A DNA stretch of 63,383 nt, from contig JAPULZ010000159.1 in the NCBI GenBank assembly GCA_027294455.1, positions 1-63,383 of the forward strand, given 5' to 3'. The notes under the pieces were generated by a model that was not told the origin of the DNA, made no database searches, and was given only the letters and a program-made list of their open reading frames with translations. Positions 41,458-50,834 of the stretch are shown piece after piece. Positions within the stretch are counted from its first letter, which is position 1, and every line of letters starts with the position of its first letter. Source of the stretch: Gemmatimonadota bacterium (lineage in GTDB: Bacteria > Gemmatimonadota > Gemmatimonadetes > Gemmatimonadales > GWC2-71-9). The position numbers and the translations under genes were made by a program.

Positions 41458-44157
41458 CTATTGCTCGCGTAGCGCTGCGGTGGGATCCAGCCTGGAGGCC
41501 CGGAGCGCCGGCCCGTAACAGGCCACGCCGGCAACGAGGAGGAGCAGGATGGGGACCACCGCGTGGGTGACGGGATCGAGCGCACTGACCTCGAAGAGCG
41601 ATCGCTCGAGAAGCCGGTTCACCGCCGCCGCCACGCCGATCCCGGTCAGGGCCGCGACCGCCGCGAGCGTGAGGCCCTGCCGCACGACGAGCGCCACGAT
41701 TTCTCGGCTACGGGCACCCAACGTCATGCGAATGCCGATCTCGTGCGTGCGTTGCGAGACGTTGTACGCGATCACGCCGTACACACCGATCGCGGCGATG
41801 AACAGCGCGAGCCCGGCAAAGATGGCGAGCAAGAGCGTTGAGGATCGTTCCTGCGCGATCGAGGCAGCCATCAGCTGCTTCACCGGCTGCAGGTCGTACA
41901 CGGGCAATGCGGCATCGATGCGGCGCACGGCCGCCCGAATCGCATCACCGATGCCCGCTTGGTCGCCGGCAAGCTGCACCACGATCCATTGGGTCCGCGG
42001 CGCGTCTTGCGCGCTGGGTAGGTACACGGTCGGCTCCGGGACCGTGCGGACGCCGCTTTCTCGCACGTCGCTCACCACGCCGATGACTTCGATCCAGGGA
42101 ATCGTGGTCGGGTCGGGACCGAGCTTGATCCGGGCGCCGATGGGATCGTCGTTGGGCCAGTACCGACGCACGGCCGTTTCGTTGACGAGGACGACTCGCG
42201 GGCCTCCCATGGTGTGATCGTCCGAGAGCGCCTGGCCCCGAACCATGGGAATGCCCATCATGGCGAAGTAGTTGGGCGAGACGTTGCGGTAGATGACATC
42301 GGGCTGTACGCCACCGTTCGAGACGTCCCGGCCATCCACGGTGAGTCCACTCCCAAATCCCCCCGACATCGGGAGCGAACGGGCCTGCGCGACGCCGATG
42401 ACGCCGGGATGATTCTGGAGCTCGGTCGACAGCGCGTGCCAGAACGCCAGCGTCTGTTCGGCATTCCGGTATTGCGAGCTCGGCAGTGACACGCGCGCGG
42501 TGAACAGCCGCTCGGCCGTGAACCCCGGATCGACCTGGAGGAGTCGACCGTAGCTCCGCAGCATGAGGCCTGCACCCATCAGGAGGGTCACCGCCATGGC
42601 CATTTGCAGAACGGAGAATCCCTGCTGGATGCGCCGCTGGGCGACCCCACGGGAGGCGCCGCGTCCGCCCTCGGTCATGGCCACCGCGGGATCGAGACGT
42701 GATGCCGACCAGGCCGGGATGATCCCCGACAGGACGCCAACGATCGCCGCGACCCCCAGGGTGAACCACAGCACGGTGGCGTTGACCGACACGGACCCCA
42801 CGTCCGGGAGCGCCAGGGGGCTCAACGCCACCAACACACGGATGCCCTGAAACGCCAAGGCCAGTCCCAGCGCGCCTCCCAGGAAGGCGAGCAGCATGTT
42901 TTCGGTGAGGGCCTGCCGGATGAGACGCGATCGCGATCCGCCCAGGGCCGCTCGCAGCGCGAATTCCTTGCTGCGTCCAAGCGACCGGGAGAGCGTCATG
43001 TTGGCGATGTTGGCGGACACGATCAACAACACGAAACCCACGGCCGCCATGAGCATGATCAGGGGCGTGCGCACGTCTCCCACGACGGCCTCGTGCAGGG
43101 GCGTGACGGTCACGAGGTGCCCGGTGTTCGACTCGGGATAGGCCCGCTCGAGATTGGCCGCGATGCGCGACAGATCCGCCCGGGCCTGCTCCACCGTCAC
43201 GTCGGCCTTCAAGCGGCCAACCAGATACCACACGTGGAACCCGCGGGCAAACCGCTGGTTCGTCAGCGGATACACCAGCGGAAACCACAGTTCGGCCTGC
43301 GGTGTCGGCAATTGAAAGCCGGGCGGCATCACGCCCACCACGAGTGCCTCGTCGCCGTCGAGGGTGATGGACCGCCCGACCACGTCGGGGTCGCCGCCAA
43401 ACTCCCGCTGCCAGAATCCATCGCTGAGCACGACCCGGACGGGATTGACGCCGCCGTCTTCCGGGCGCAGCGTGCGGCCGAACTGCGCCGGTACGCCCAT
43501 CACCTCGAACAACGTGGGCGTCACCCCCGTCACCTGCAGCCGCTGCGGGTCGTCGCCGCCCGCGTACGTCGTACTCCACTGGACGTAGCCACCCAGGCCG
43601 CCCAAGGTCTCGTTCTGCGCCGCGTAGTCGGCGTAGTCACCAGGCGACACCTGGTAGTGGGGGATCCCCTCGGGGACGTTGTTTTCCCAAACGTGGACCA
43701 ACCGCCCGGGGTCGGCGTAGGGCAGCTCGCTCAACAACACGCCCTGCACGACGCTGAAGATGGCCGTGTTGGCCCCGATGCCCAGGGCCAGCGTGGCCAG
43801 CGCGATCGACGTGAAGACGGGTTGTTTGGTGAGGCCGCGGACGGCGTAACCAAGATCTGCCCACAGCGATTGCATCGTGAATGCGATCCTTTCCGTGTGC
43901 CGCGACGGCCGACCGGTCGCTGGTCGCCGCCGGGACGGTTTGATTCGGGCAAGGACGTATGCGGCGCTCATCATCATGGCCTCCCGCCAGTACCAGGCGA
44001 CCAACCGGCGACCGCGCGCGGCGCGGCGTAGCTCCGCGTATTCCTCCCGGAGGTCTCCCAGAATGGTCCGGCCGAGGAGACCTTGCGGCACGCACCGGCG
44101 CAGGATGGCCTCCGCCAACGCCGGTGGCTCGGCGAGGGTCACGGGAGTGCGGCTCAT
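41458..44157 (-). CDS. ADOP family ABC permease (FtsX/MacB-like), module 4
   Basis: This is an 899-aa inner-membrane permease. The N-terminal prefix differs from the other three copies: [20 protein letters not shown], then [20 protein letters not shown], a second type of ADOP prefix that includes a membrane segment. The permease core begins with [20 protein letters not shown] and the [16 protein letters not shown] helix. Two MacB/FtsX halves follow, and it ends [15 protein letters not shown] 44157 overlaps the PadR stop (ATGA). No ATPase gene is nearby. The longer open frame upstream overlaps the PadR gene and was not used. Confidence 0.9.
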   Translation of the reverse strand: MSRTPVTLAEPPALAEAILRRCVPQGLLGRTILGDLREEYAELRRAARGRRLVAWYWREAMMMSAAYVLARIKPSRRRPATGRPSRHTERIAFTMQSLWADLGYAVRGLTKQPVFTSIALATLALGIGANTAIFSVVQGVLLSELPYADPGRLVHVWENNVPEGIPHYQVSPGDYADYAAQNETLGGLGGYVQWSTTYAGGDDPQRLQVTGVTPTLFEVMGVPAQFGRTLRPEDGGVNPVRVVLSDGFWQREFGGDPDVVGRSITLDGDEALVVGVMPPGFQLPTPQAELWFPLVYPLTNQRFARGFHVWYLVGRLKADVTVEQARADLSRIAANLERAYPESNTGHLVTVTPLHEAVVGDVRTPLIMLMAAVGFVLLIVSANIANMTLSRSLGRSKEFALRAALGGSRSRLIRQALTENMLLAFLGGALGLALAFQGIRVLVALSPLALPDVGSVSVNATVLWFTLGVAAIVGVLSGIIPAWSASRLDPAVAMTEGGRGASRGVAQRRIQQGFSVLQMAMAVTLLMGAGLMLRSYGRLLQVDPGFTAERLFTARVSLPSSQYRNAEQTLAFWHALSTELQNHPGVIGVAQARSLPMSGGFGSGLTVDGRDVSNGGVQPDVIYRNVSPNYFAMMGIPMVRGQALSDDHTMGGPRVVLVNETAVRRYWPNDDPIGARIKLGPDPTTIPWIEVIGVVSDVRESGVRTVPEPTVYLPSAQDAPRTQWIVVQLAGDQAGIGDAIRAAVRRIDAALPVYDLQPVKQLMAASIAQERSSTLLLAIFAGLALFIAAIGVYGVIAYNVSQRTHEIGIRMTLGARSREIVALVVRQGLTLAAVAALTGIGVAAAVNRLLERSLFEVSALDPVTHAVVPILLLLVAGVACYGPALRASRLDPTAALREQ

Positions 44158-44486
44158 GGCTCGCCCAACACTTCGTGCAGTCCGTGGGACAGGGTCACCA
44201 GGGCCGACCGGGAGGCGCGCAACGCGGCGATCCCGGCCTCCGTCACCTTGAATCGCCGCCGGGGATGACCGCCCCGGTCGGGGACCGCCTCTTCGGGCGT
44301 CCACTCCAGGTAGCCTTTCTCGCCGAGCCGATCGAATGTGCGGTAGAGCGCGCCCCGGGAGACGTCCTTGCCCCGGGCCCGGGCCAGCTCCCTCCGGACG
44401 GCGGTGGCATAGCCCTCCTCGCCCAGCTGAAGCGTGGCCAGGAGCACCATCTGCTCGAATGCCCCCAAAAAACCTGCGGTTCCCAT
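44154..44486 (-). CDS. PadR family transcriptional regulator (module 4)
   Basis: This 110-aa winged-helix regulator has [20 protein letters not shown] and [20 protein letters not shown] (recognition helix, about 43-62), then a wing with [17 protein letters not shown]. It belongs to the same group as the regulators of other ADOP genes but lacks the Gly-Pro-Gly version of the helix motif. ATG 44486 has AAGGA 7 bp upstream. It overlaps the permease gene by 4 bp. The two 20-bp direct repeats just upstream are its probable operators. Confidence 0.9.
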   Translation of the reverse strand: MGTAGFLGAFEQMVLLATLQLGEEGYATAVRRELARARGKDVSRGALYRTFDRLGEKGYLEWTPEEAVPDRGGHPRRRFKVTEAGIAALRASRSALVTLSHGLHEVLGEP

Positions 44487-44500
44487 GGTCGATCCTTTCG

Positions 44501-44541
44501 ATGCCGACAGCGTATACATCAATGCCGACAATGTATACATC
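44501..44541. promoter_or_regulatory. Two 20-bp direct repeats with GTATAC cores, probable operators
   Basis: ATGCCGACAGCGTATACATC (44501-44520) and ATGCCGACAATGTATACATC (44522-44541) differ at two bases and repeat every 21 bp, two helical turns. Each contains the palindrome GTATAC, which can also serve as a -10-like element on the minus strand (TATACA or TATACG). They lie between the divergent PadR gene (start 44486) and the HTTM gene (start 44579) and could control both. Confidence 0.65.
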
Positions 44542-44578
44542 GGTCCTGGATCGCGCAAGGGGCCGCTATCTTGGTCGC

Positions 44579-46033
44579 GTGACGATCGACCCGACCCGCC
44601 TGCGCCAACGACTCGACACCCTTTTCGGGATCGATCCCCGCGCCCTCGCCGCGCTGCGGATCGCCATGGGGCTCCTGATCCTGGTCGACCTGATCACACG
44701 CCTTCCCTTTCTAACACTGTTCTATACCGATGACGGCCTCCTCCCCCGCTGGTTGGCGGTGGGAATGGACCCCCTGTCGCGCTGGTCGCTCCACGCGCTC
44801 GGCGGGTCACAGACCGCGACCCTGGGGCTCTTCGCCCTGGCAGGCCTGTTCGCCATCATGCTGCTGGTCGGATACCGCACCTGGCTCGCCACCTTCGCGT
44901 CGTGGGCACTGCTGGGGTCGCTGCAACTGCGCAATCCGTACATTCTCGACGGCGGAGACTACGTGCTGCGCGTCTTGCTGTTCTGGAGCTTGTTCGTCCC
45001 GTTGAACCGCTGTTGGTCGGTGGACGCCAGGCGGGCTCTCACGGGCCCACCCGTGTCACCGACGGTCTTGTCGGTGGGTACCGCCGCGATCTTCCTGCAA
45101 ATCGGTCTCATCTACTTCTTCGCCGGAGCGATCAAGGTCTTGGGAAGTGAGTGGCGGGACGGCACCGCCGTGTATTGGGTCGCCAATCACGAATACTGGG
45201 CCCGGCCGCTGGCGGCGTGGATCTCGACTCTCCCCACACTCGTGCTGCACGTTTTCACCTACGGCGTGCTCGCACTCGAGATCGTGGGATCGCTGCTGCT
45301 CTTCGCCCCCATGTGGACGCATCGCTTCCGCATGCTCGCCGTTGGCCTGTTCCTGCTCTTTCACCTGGCCACCGGATTGAGCATCGAGCTGGGGTTGTTT
45401 CCGCTCATATCATCGGCAGGGCTCATCTTGTTTGTGCCGGCGCGATGGTGGGACCGCTTCGCGTCGTTGCGACTCCCGTCCCAATCGCCGCTGCCGTCAT
45501 CGGACCACGCGGCGCGGCACCACCGGTGGCCAGCGCGGTTGCGGAGCGGCCTGGTGGCGATCGCGTTGACGTTCACGGTCGTCGCCAACGTGGAAACGAT
45601 GCGGCGCTACTGGATCTTCCCCAACCGCGTCCGCCGCGTGGCGGTCGTCCTGGGGGTGGGACAGGGATGGGGGATGTATGCACCGTCTCCCTACAACGAG
45701 GGGTTCCGCGTGGAGATCCGGGGCACGCGCGCCGACGGCAGCGACTTCCTCATCGACGGAGGCGGCCAGGGCGCCCGCTGGGCGCCCGTTGCGCGCATGC
45801 AGGATGGCTATCGGCCGAAGATCTACCTCGAATGGATCGCCACGGGGGGGTGGGACGTGGCGGTGCACCACTTTGCACATTGGGTGTGCCGGCAACAAGC
45901 CACGGCACCCGGCGCAGGGAATGCCACGCGCGTCGTCACCGTGGCCAAACTGGTGAACGCCGAGTCCCCGGCAATCCCCACCGTCGGCTCCAGTGAGATC
46001 ACGCTCTCCAGCCTCGTGTGTGGATCCGACTAG
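44579..46033 (+). CDS. HTTM domain (vitamin K gamma-carboxylase-like) membrane protein
   Basis: This is a 484-aa protein with about eight hydrophobic segments between residues 20 and 345. The pattern IDPRALAALRIAMGLLILVD, YTDDGLLPR, and IFLQIGLIYFFAGAIKVLGS with EWRDGTAVYW is typical of HTTM proteins, bacterial relatives of vitamin K-dependent gamma-carboxylase. The C-terminal part (about 360-480) is soluble and outside the membrane. The function in bacteria is mostly unknown. The GTG at 44579 was chosen because upstream in-frame codons run into the divergent control region. Its TAG overlaps the convergent small ORF in a CTAG. Confidence 0.85.
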   Translation: MTIDPTRLRQRLDTLFGIDPRALAALRIAMGLLILVDLITRLPFLTLFYTDDGLLPRWLAVGMDPLSRWSLHALGGSQTATLGLFALAGLFAIMLLVGYRTWLATFASWALLGSLQLRNPYILDGGDYVLRVLLFWSLFVPLNRCWSVDARRALTGPPVSPTVLSVGTAAIFLQIGLIYFFAGAIKVLGSEWRDGTAVYWVANHEYWARPLAAWISTLPTLVLHVFTYGVLALEIVGSLLLFAPMWTHRFRMLAVGLFLLFHLATGLSIELGLFPLISSAGLILFVPARWWDRFASLRLPSQSPLPSSDHAARHHRWPARLRSGLVAIALTFTVVANVETMRRYWIFPNRVRRVAVVLGVGQGWGMYAPSPYNEGFRVEIRGTRADGSDFLIDGGGQGARWAPVARMQDGYRPKIYLEWIATGGWDVAVHHFAHWVCRQQATAPGAGNATRVVTVAKLVNAESPAIPTVGSSEITLSSLVCGSD

Positions 46034-46224
46034 ACGGTCGTTCTGATCCAGCCGTACCGCGTGTGGTCGGGCTCCATCGCCAGGGCCGCGTACGTATCCT
46101 TGAGTCTGGACATTTCGTCACCGGTGAACTGACCGAACTCCAACACGGTTTTCGGTTCGTCCCACATCCGCGCCTCGTAATCCGCCGGCACGGGACGATA
46201 CCGCTGCGTGTCCACGCCCTGCAC
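46030..46224 (-). CDS. Small hypothetical protein after the NHL gene
   Basis: This 64-aa ORF starts with GTG 3 bp after the NHL propeller stop. It has an acidic, aromatic-rich composition (YRPVPADYEARMWDEPKTVL, MEPDHTRYGWIRTTV), with no signal peptide or membrane segment. Its TAG shares a CTAG with the stop of the convergent HTTM gene, the same arrangement seen at 20241-20244. This supports it as real, but I do not recognise the family. It may be a remnant of a longer protein. Confidence 0.5.
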   Translation of the reverse strand: MQGVDTQRYRPVPADYEARMWDEPKTVLEFGQFTGDEMSRLKDTYAALAMEPDHTRYGWIRTTV

Positions 46225-46227
46225 GCC

Positions 46228-47265
46228 CTATCCGCCCTGACGCCGCACGTACTTCCGCAACATGCGCGGACCGACTTCCGCCCCGTAGATGTTGCCCGCG
46301 GCGTCCACGGCAACGCCCTCGGCCGCGCTGGTGCTGGAATTATCCGGGGCGGGTTCGGGATCCGGAACGAACGCCGTGACCCACCCGTCTCGCACACTTC
46401 CGATGTAGATTCCGCGCCGCCAGCCGGGATTGCGCCGCGTGTTGGACTCGGAATCGGCCGCATACAGGATGTCGTTGGCGTCGATGAACAACCCGCTGGG
46501 CCGGCCGAACTGGGTCCAGGTGGCTAGGTGCTCCCCCTCCTGATCGAAGATCTGGATGCGACTGTTGCCCCGGTCACCTACGAACAGACGCCCCTGGGAA
46601 TCCATGGCAAGGGCGTGCGGATCCCGGAACTCTCCAGCCTCTGCCCCGGTGGATCCCCACTCCTTGATGAACGTCCCGTCACTGGAAAACTTCACGATGC
46701 GGTTGTTGCCGCCGGCCCCATGGCCGTCGGCCACGAAAATGTCCCCGTTCGGTGCGACCAGGACATCCGAGGGTTGCCGAAACGTGTCCGGGCCGTTTCC
46801 CGGGACGCCCTTTTGGCCCAAGGTCATGAGCAGTTCGCCGTCTGGGCTGAACTTGAGGACTTCGTGGCCTCGCCCCTCCGGCTGATCGCCGAAACCCACC
46901 GCGTCGGTCACCCACACGTTCCCCTGTCGGTCGACGAACATGCCGTGAGGCCACAGTATCATCCCCGCGCCGAAGCTTTTGAGCAGGTTGCCGGACGGAT
47001 CAAACAGGAGGATCGGATTGACGTCATCCTTCGCGTCGCAACTGTTCTCCCCACACCGCTCTCCCACCCACATGTTGCCGCTGGCGGACGGATATACGGC
47101 GCTCGTCGACCCCCACGTCCTTCCGTCGGGAAGTTTGCCCCAGATGCCTGGGACGGTGCTGTAGGGATTGGACGCGATCATCTGCGCATGCGCCTCCACT
47201 CCCAGACCGATCGCCGCGATCACGGCAACCACAAGCGTGGATCCCACTCGACCTAGATAAGACAT
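46228..47265 (-). CDS. Secreted NHL-repeat beta-propeller
   Basis: This 345-aa protein has a signal peptide (about 1-28, ending EAHAQ). The rest is NHL-type repeats, such as WPHGMFVDRQGNVWVTDAVG, QPSDVLVAPNGDIFVADGHG and DPHALAMDSQGRLFVGDRGN. Such six-bladed propellers resemble peptidyl-alpha-hydroxyglycine amidating lyase and related carbohydrate- or protein-binding domains. The enzymatic role is not shown. A GTG directly before the ATG is possible, but GAGGA sits 7 bp before the ATG at 47265. A second propeller (48889) lies across the HupE gene in the opposite direction. Confidence 0.85.
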   Translation of the reverse strand: MSYLGRVGSTLVVAVIAAIGLGVEAHAQMIASNPYSTVPGIWGKLPDGRTWGSTSAVYPSASGNMWVGERCGENSCDAKDDVNPILLFDPSGNLLKSFGAGMILWPHGMFVDRQGNVWVTDAVGFGDQPEGRGHEVLKFSPDGELLMTLGQKGVPGNGPDTFRQPSDVLVAPNGDIFVADGHGAGGNNRIVKFSSDGTFIKEWGSTGAEAGEFRDPHALAMDSQGRLFVGDRGNSRIQIFDQEGEHLATWTQFGRPSGLFIDANDILYAADSESNTRRNPGWRRGIYIGSVRDGWVTAFVPDPEPAPDNSSTSAAEGVAVDAAGNIYGAEVGPRMLRKYVRRQGG

Positions 47266-47304
47266 CACAGTTTCCTCCGTGAGACAGGAAGTTCCCGTCC
47301 GAGA

Positions 47305-48666
47305 TCAGTCCGCCGTGCCGGCGGCGGCGCTTCGGGCGCCCACGCGCTCCGTGAGATTCCGGAGCAACCTGAAGAACAGCCAACCCGATCCAGCGAGCAG
47401 CACCAACCAAGCCGTCACACTCGCGATGAGTGCGACGTTGAGCGCCGGCCATTGATACTCCCCCAACCTCGCGCCCCGGGCGGTCATCCAGTGCCAGGCC
47501 GTGTGCGCGACCAACGCCGACACGACGATGGTGCCGACGCGTTCGCGTTCCTTCAGCACGAATCGGTACAGCAACTCCAACGCCGGAACCAACAGCGCGA
47601 GGGCGAAGAGTTGTCCCAGCTCGACGCCCACGTTGAATGCCAGGAGCGATGTCAGCAGGTGGGATCCGCCGAATTGCAGTGTCTCGCGCAATCCGAACGA
47701 GAAACCGAACCCATGCACCAGGCCGAACGCGAAAGTGATCATCCAGCGACGACGCAGGTTCGCCCCGATGACGTTCTCGAGTGCCATGTACACGATGGAC
47801 GCGGCGATCAACGTCTCGACGAGCGGCGGAAACCACAGGGCGTTGGGCGCGAGGTTTAATGCCGCGGCGATGAGCGTCATCGAATGCGCAACCGTGAACG
47901 CCGTGACGATCAGGATCAGGGCGCGCACCCGCCGAAACGGAATCACCAGGCACAGCAGGAACAACAGATGGTCTACCCCGTCCAGGATATGGGAAAACCC
48001 CAGGCCGACGAACCGCAACGCCGCCTGATGCCAGCGGGGATCGAGCCGGACCAAGCCAGGGTCTCCCGTATACTGAAAGGCCCGCGTCGCGCCGTCCGGG
48101 GAGACGAACCGCAGCACCGTGACGACGCGCAACGCCAGCCGCTCGAGATTGGGATCGATGGAAAAATCGGCGCGATCCGATTCGATCGGGTACTCGAACA
48201 GCACGTCGAGCATGGCCTGTTCCCAGTACAGCTGGGTCTGGTCGGCCAGCCGCGGGCCAGTGACGTGTGCCAGCGCCTCCTCATAGCTGCGGAAGGCTCG
48301 GTTCGAGGGGATCGAGGCGCGGGCGGCTACCAAGGTGGGGTCGCCGAGACGGGTATCACCCTCGTAGAGCGCCATCTCGGCGGCGATCCACAGCATCGCC
48401 GCGTTGCGGAGCTGGGCGTCGGCCCGGGGAATGTCCAGGTAGCCCGGTCCGCGCAGCGGAAACTCCAGGTCGCGCATGGCGCGCAGCGGGACCCGGATTA
48501 TCAGGTGCAGGCGTTGGCCGTCCGGCTTGATATAGGCCTGGATGGTCACATCGTTGGGGATCTCGTGCACGGGCGGCGCGGCTGCTCCCGCGGCGGCCGG
48601 TCCGGCCACCGCCGCAGCCACCATCCCCCACATGATGACGAGTTGGTTGGTTCCAGGCACGAGCAT
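47305..48666 (-). CDS. HupE/UreJ-like membrane protein with extracytoplasmic domain
   Basis: This is a 453-aa protein. After a leader (MVAAAVAGPAAAGAAAPPVH) there is a roughly 200-residue soluble domain. A C-terminal membrane domain with about seven helices follows, beginning near 240 and marked by GFSHILDGVDHLLFLLCLVI and FTVAHSMTLIAAAL. The His-rich positions HILDGVDH, VAHS, and LVHGFGFSFGLRE are shared with HupE/UreJ proteins, which may move nickel. In this domain combination the role is unknown. Start codon uncertain: ATG 48666 or the ATG 12 codons later. It lies upstream of the NHL propeller gene at 46228. Confidence 0.82.
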   Translation of the reverse strand: MLVPGTNQLVIMWGMVAAAVAGPAAAGAAAPPVHEIPNDVTIQAYIKPDGQRLHLIIRVPLRAMRDLEFPLRGPGYLDIPRADAQLRNAAMLWIAAEMALYEGDTRLGDPTLVAARASIPSNRAFRSYEEALAHVTGPRLADQTQLYWEQAMLDVLFEYPIESDRADFSIDPNLERLALRVVTVLRFVSPDGATRAFQYTGDPGLVRLDPRWHQAALRFVGLGFSHILDGVDHLLFLLCLVIPFRRVRALILIVTAFTVAHSMTLIAAALNLAPNALWFPPLVETLIAASIVYMALENVIGANLRRRWMITFAFGLVHGFGFSFGLRETLQFGGSHLLTSLLAFNVGVELGQLFALALLVPALELLYRFVLKERERVGTIVVSALVAHTAWHWMTARGARLGEYQWPALNVALIASVTAWLVLLAGSGWLFFRLLRNLTERVGARSAAAGTAD

Positions 48667-48888
48667 AATTGAGCCTCGGTCCGTGCCGGGGGCAAGCAAG
48701 CGCCCCGCGGGACTCGCCCTCTTTGGGTCGTTACGGGCAGCGAATTCCCGGGCTATCTTCTGCCGCGACGCACCGCCGGAATCGGCGGCTCGCAGGAGGG
48801 GTCTCCACCGGCGGCAGCACCGGGATCCCCGACCCGCCGGCGTGGCGGGCGCGCGAAACGCACCGGGAATCGAAAGCGGAGGAGCCGC

Positions 48889-50052
48889 ATGAAACCCACA
48901 GGGCAGCTGCTGATCGGCGGAGCCGTACTCGGAATCACGGTGGTGCTCGCGGGCTGCCAGAACCAGGCCGCCGAGGGTGGCGCGGTGGCCCCCATGTTCA
49001 AGGTCGATCCCCTGTGGCCCAAGCCCTTGCCGAACCACTGGGTGCTGGGCTCGGCGATTGGTGTGACGGTGGATTCCCAGGACCGGATCTGGATCGTGCA
49101 CCGGGGCAACGGCAACCTACGGACCGAGCTCGGCGCCTCGACGGATCCTCCCACCGGGGAGTGCTGTTTGCCGGCCCCCAACGTCCTGGGGTTCGATCAG
49201 GAGGGGAACCTGATCGCCTCGTGGGGCGGCCCGGGCGAAGGGTACGACTGGCCCCAGTCGAACCACGGGATCACGGCAGACCACATGGACAATCTGTGGA
49301 TCGGCGGCAACGGCGATGAGGATGCCCACATTTTGAAGTTCGCGCAGGACGGCACCTTCCTCGCGCAGTTCGGCACGCCGGGCGCCAACACGGGCAGCCA
49401 CGACACGAATAACTTCGGCGGGGTGGCCAAGATCGCCTTCGACGCGGCCGCCAACGAAGCCTACGTGGCCGACGGGTACGACAACAGGCGCGTGGCGGTG
49501 ATCGACATGGATACGGGCGAGTTAAAGCGGTATTGGGGCGCGTACGGGAACGAGCCCGACGACACCGACATCGGCCGATACAGTGCCGACGACCCGCCGG
49601 CGCAACAATTCCGGACTCCGGTGCACTGCGCCGAGCCGTCGAACGACGGTCTCGTGTACGTGTGCGACCGTCCCAACGACCGAATCCAGGTCTTCCAAAA
49701 GGACGGCACGTTCGTCCGGGAAGTGTCCATAGCGCCCCAGACGCTGGGCGATGGATCCACATGGGACATTGCCTTCTCGCGGGACGACGAACAGAAATAC
49801 CTCTACCTCGCCGACGGCAAGAACATGAAGATCTACGTCATCGAGCGCGCGACCATGGAGATCTTGACGAGCTTCGGAGACGGGGGGCGCCAGCCGGGTC
49901 TGTTCTTCGCCGTGCACAGCATCGCGACGGATTCCGACGGCAACATCTACACGACCGAGACCTACGAAGGCAAGCGTGTGCAGAAGTTCGTATACAAGGG
50001 ACTCGGCCCGGTGACGGCCGAGAACCAGGGTGCCGCTTGGCCGGCTCGATGA
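48889..50052 (+). CDS. NHL-repeat/six-bladed propeller lipoprotein
   Basis: This 387-aa protein has a lipobox VLAGC at about residue 23, so it is probably anchored by lipid. Propeller blades follow: DSQDRIWIVHRGNGNLRTEL, GITADHMDNLWIGGNGDEDA, YLADGKNMKIYVIE. It resembles peptidyl-alpha-hydroxyglycine alpha-amidating lyase-type proteins. GGAGG lies 6 bp before the ATG. It is divergent from the HupE-like gene, with 222 bp between the starts. Confidence 0.86.
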   Translation: MKPTGQLLIGGAVLGITVVLAGCQNQAAEGGAVAPMFKVDPLWPKPLPNHWVLGSAIGVTVDSQDRIWIVHRGNGNLRTELGASTDPPTGECCLPAPNVLGFDQEGNLIASWGGPGEGYDWPQSNHGITADHMDNLWIGGNGDEDAHILKFAQDGTFLAQFGTPGANTGSHDTNNFGGVAKIAFDAAANEAYVADGYDNRRVAVIDMDTGELKRYWGAYGNEPDDTDIGRYSADDPPAQQFRTPVHCAEPSNDGLVYVCDRPNDRIQVFQKDGTFVREVSIAPQTLGDGSTWDIAFSRDDEQKYLYLADGKNMKIYVIERATMEILTSFGDGGRQPGLFFAVHSIATDSDGNIYTTETYEGKRVQKFVYKGLGPVTAENQGAAWPAR

Positions 50053-50065
50053 GAAGGACGAACCC

Positions 50066-50115
50066 GTAGGGGCGAGGCATCGCCCGAATCAGCAGGGACG
50101 AGGCATGCCTCGCCC
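50066..50115. repeat. Imperfect GC-rich repeat pair with a 14-bp palindrome
   Basis: GTAGGGGCGAGGCATCGCCC (50066-50085) and GGACGAGGCATGCCTCGCCC (50096-50115) are related copies. The second holds the perfect palindrome CGAGGCATGCCTCG at 50099-50112. They lie in the gap between the propeller and the DUF1554-like gene. This looks like a mobile intergenic repeat, but I cannot count other copies. Confidence 0.6.
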
Positions 50116-50135
50116 GACACCTGGGAGAATCGAAA

Positions 50136-50786
50136 ATGAATCACACGCGATTGCTGCTAGCCGCTCTTCCGTTGACCTTGCTTGGATCGAACCCCGGCAT
50201 CGTACAAGACAACGCCATGAGCTTCTTCGTCACCAGTGCCGGCCCGGGCGATGGCGCAAGTCTCGGTGGCCTCGAGGGCGCCGACCGGCACTGCCAGGCG
50301 CTGGGCGAAGCCGCCGGCGCGGGCAACAGTGCCTGGCACGCCTACCTGAGCACGACCGCCTCGGACGGCCAGGCGGCGGTCGACGCGCGCGACCGCGTCG
50401 GCACGGGTCCCTGGTACAATGCCAAGGGTGTGAAAATCGCCGAGACCGTCGCCGACTTGCACAGCGACAACAACAACCTGACCAAGGAAACCCAGCTCAC
50501 CGAAAAAGGGGAAGTCGTCAACGGCCGGGGCGACAGTCCGAACATGCACGACATCCTCACGGGCTCTGACCTCGACGGTACGGTCATGTCGGGGGAAGAC
50601 GATACCACGTGTTCGAACTGGACCAGCAACGGGGAAGGCAGCGCCCGGGTGGGCCACCACGACCGCAACGGCGGCGGGCAAAACCCCACCTCGTGGAACT
50701 CCGCCCACGGGTCGCGGGGGTGCAGTCAGGAGAACCTGCAAGGGACGGGCGGCAACGGGCTGTACTACTGCTTTGCCATCGGCTAG
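50136..50786 (+). CDS. Secreted DUF1554-like (lectin/endostatin-like) protein
   Basis: This is a 216-aa protein. A short leader (LLLAALPLTLLGSNPGIVQ) is followed by one compact domain. FFVTSAGPGDGASLGGLEGA, DRHCQALGEAAGAGNSAWHA and DARDRVGTGPWYN match the DUF1554 pattern, a C-type-lectin-like fold first noted in Leptospira proteins. Conserved cysteines (in DRHCQ, TTCSNW, RGCSQE and YYCFAIG) could form two disulfides. GGGAG lies 8 bp before the ATG. The function is unknown; binding to a glycan or surface is a guess. Confidence 0.75.
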   Translation: MNHTRLLLAALPLTLLGSNPGIVQDNAMSFFVTSAGPGDGASLGGLEGADRHCQALGEAAGAGNSAWHAYLSTTASDGQAAVDARDRVGTGPWYNAKGVKIAETVADLHSDNNNLTKETQLTEKGEVVNGRGDSPNMHDILTGSDLDGTVMSGEDDTTCSNWTSNGEGSARVGHHDRNGGGQNPTSWNSAHGSRGCSQENLQGTGGNGLYYCFAIG

Positions 50787-50834
50787 CCCCACCCCACCAC
50801 GGCGATCGGGCGGCGCGACGCGTCGCCCGTTTCG

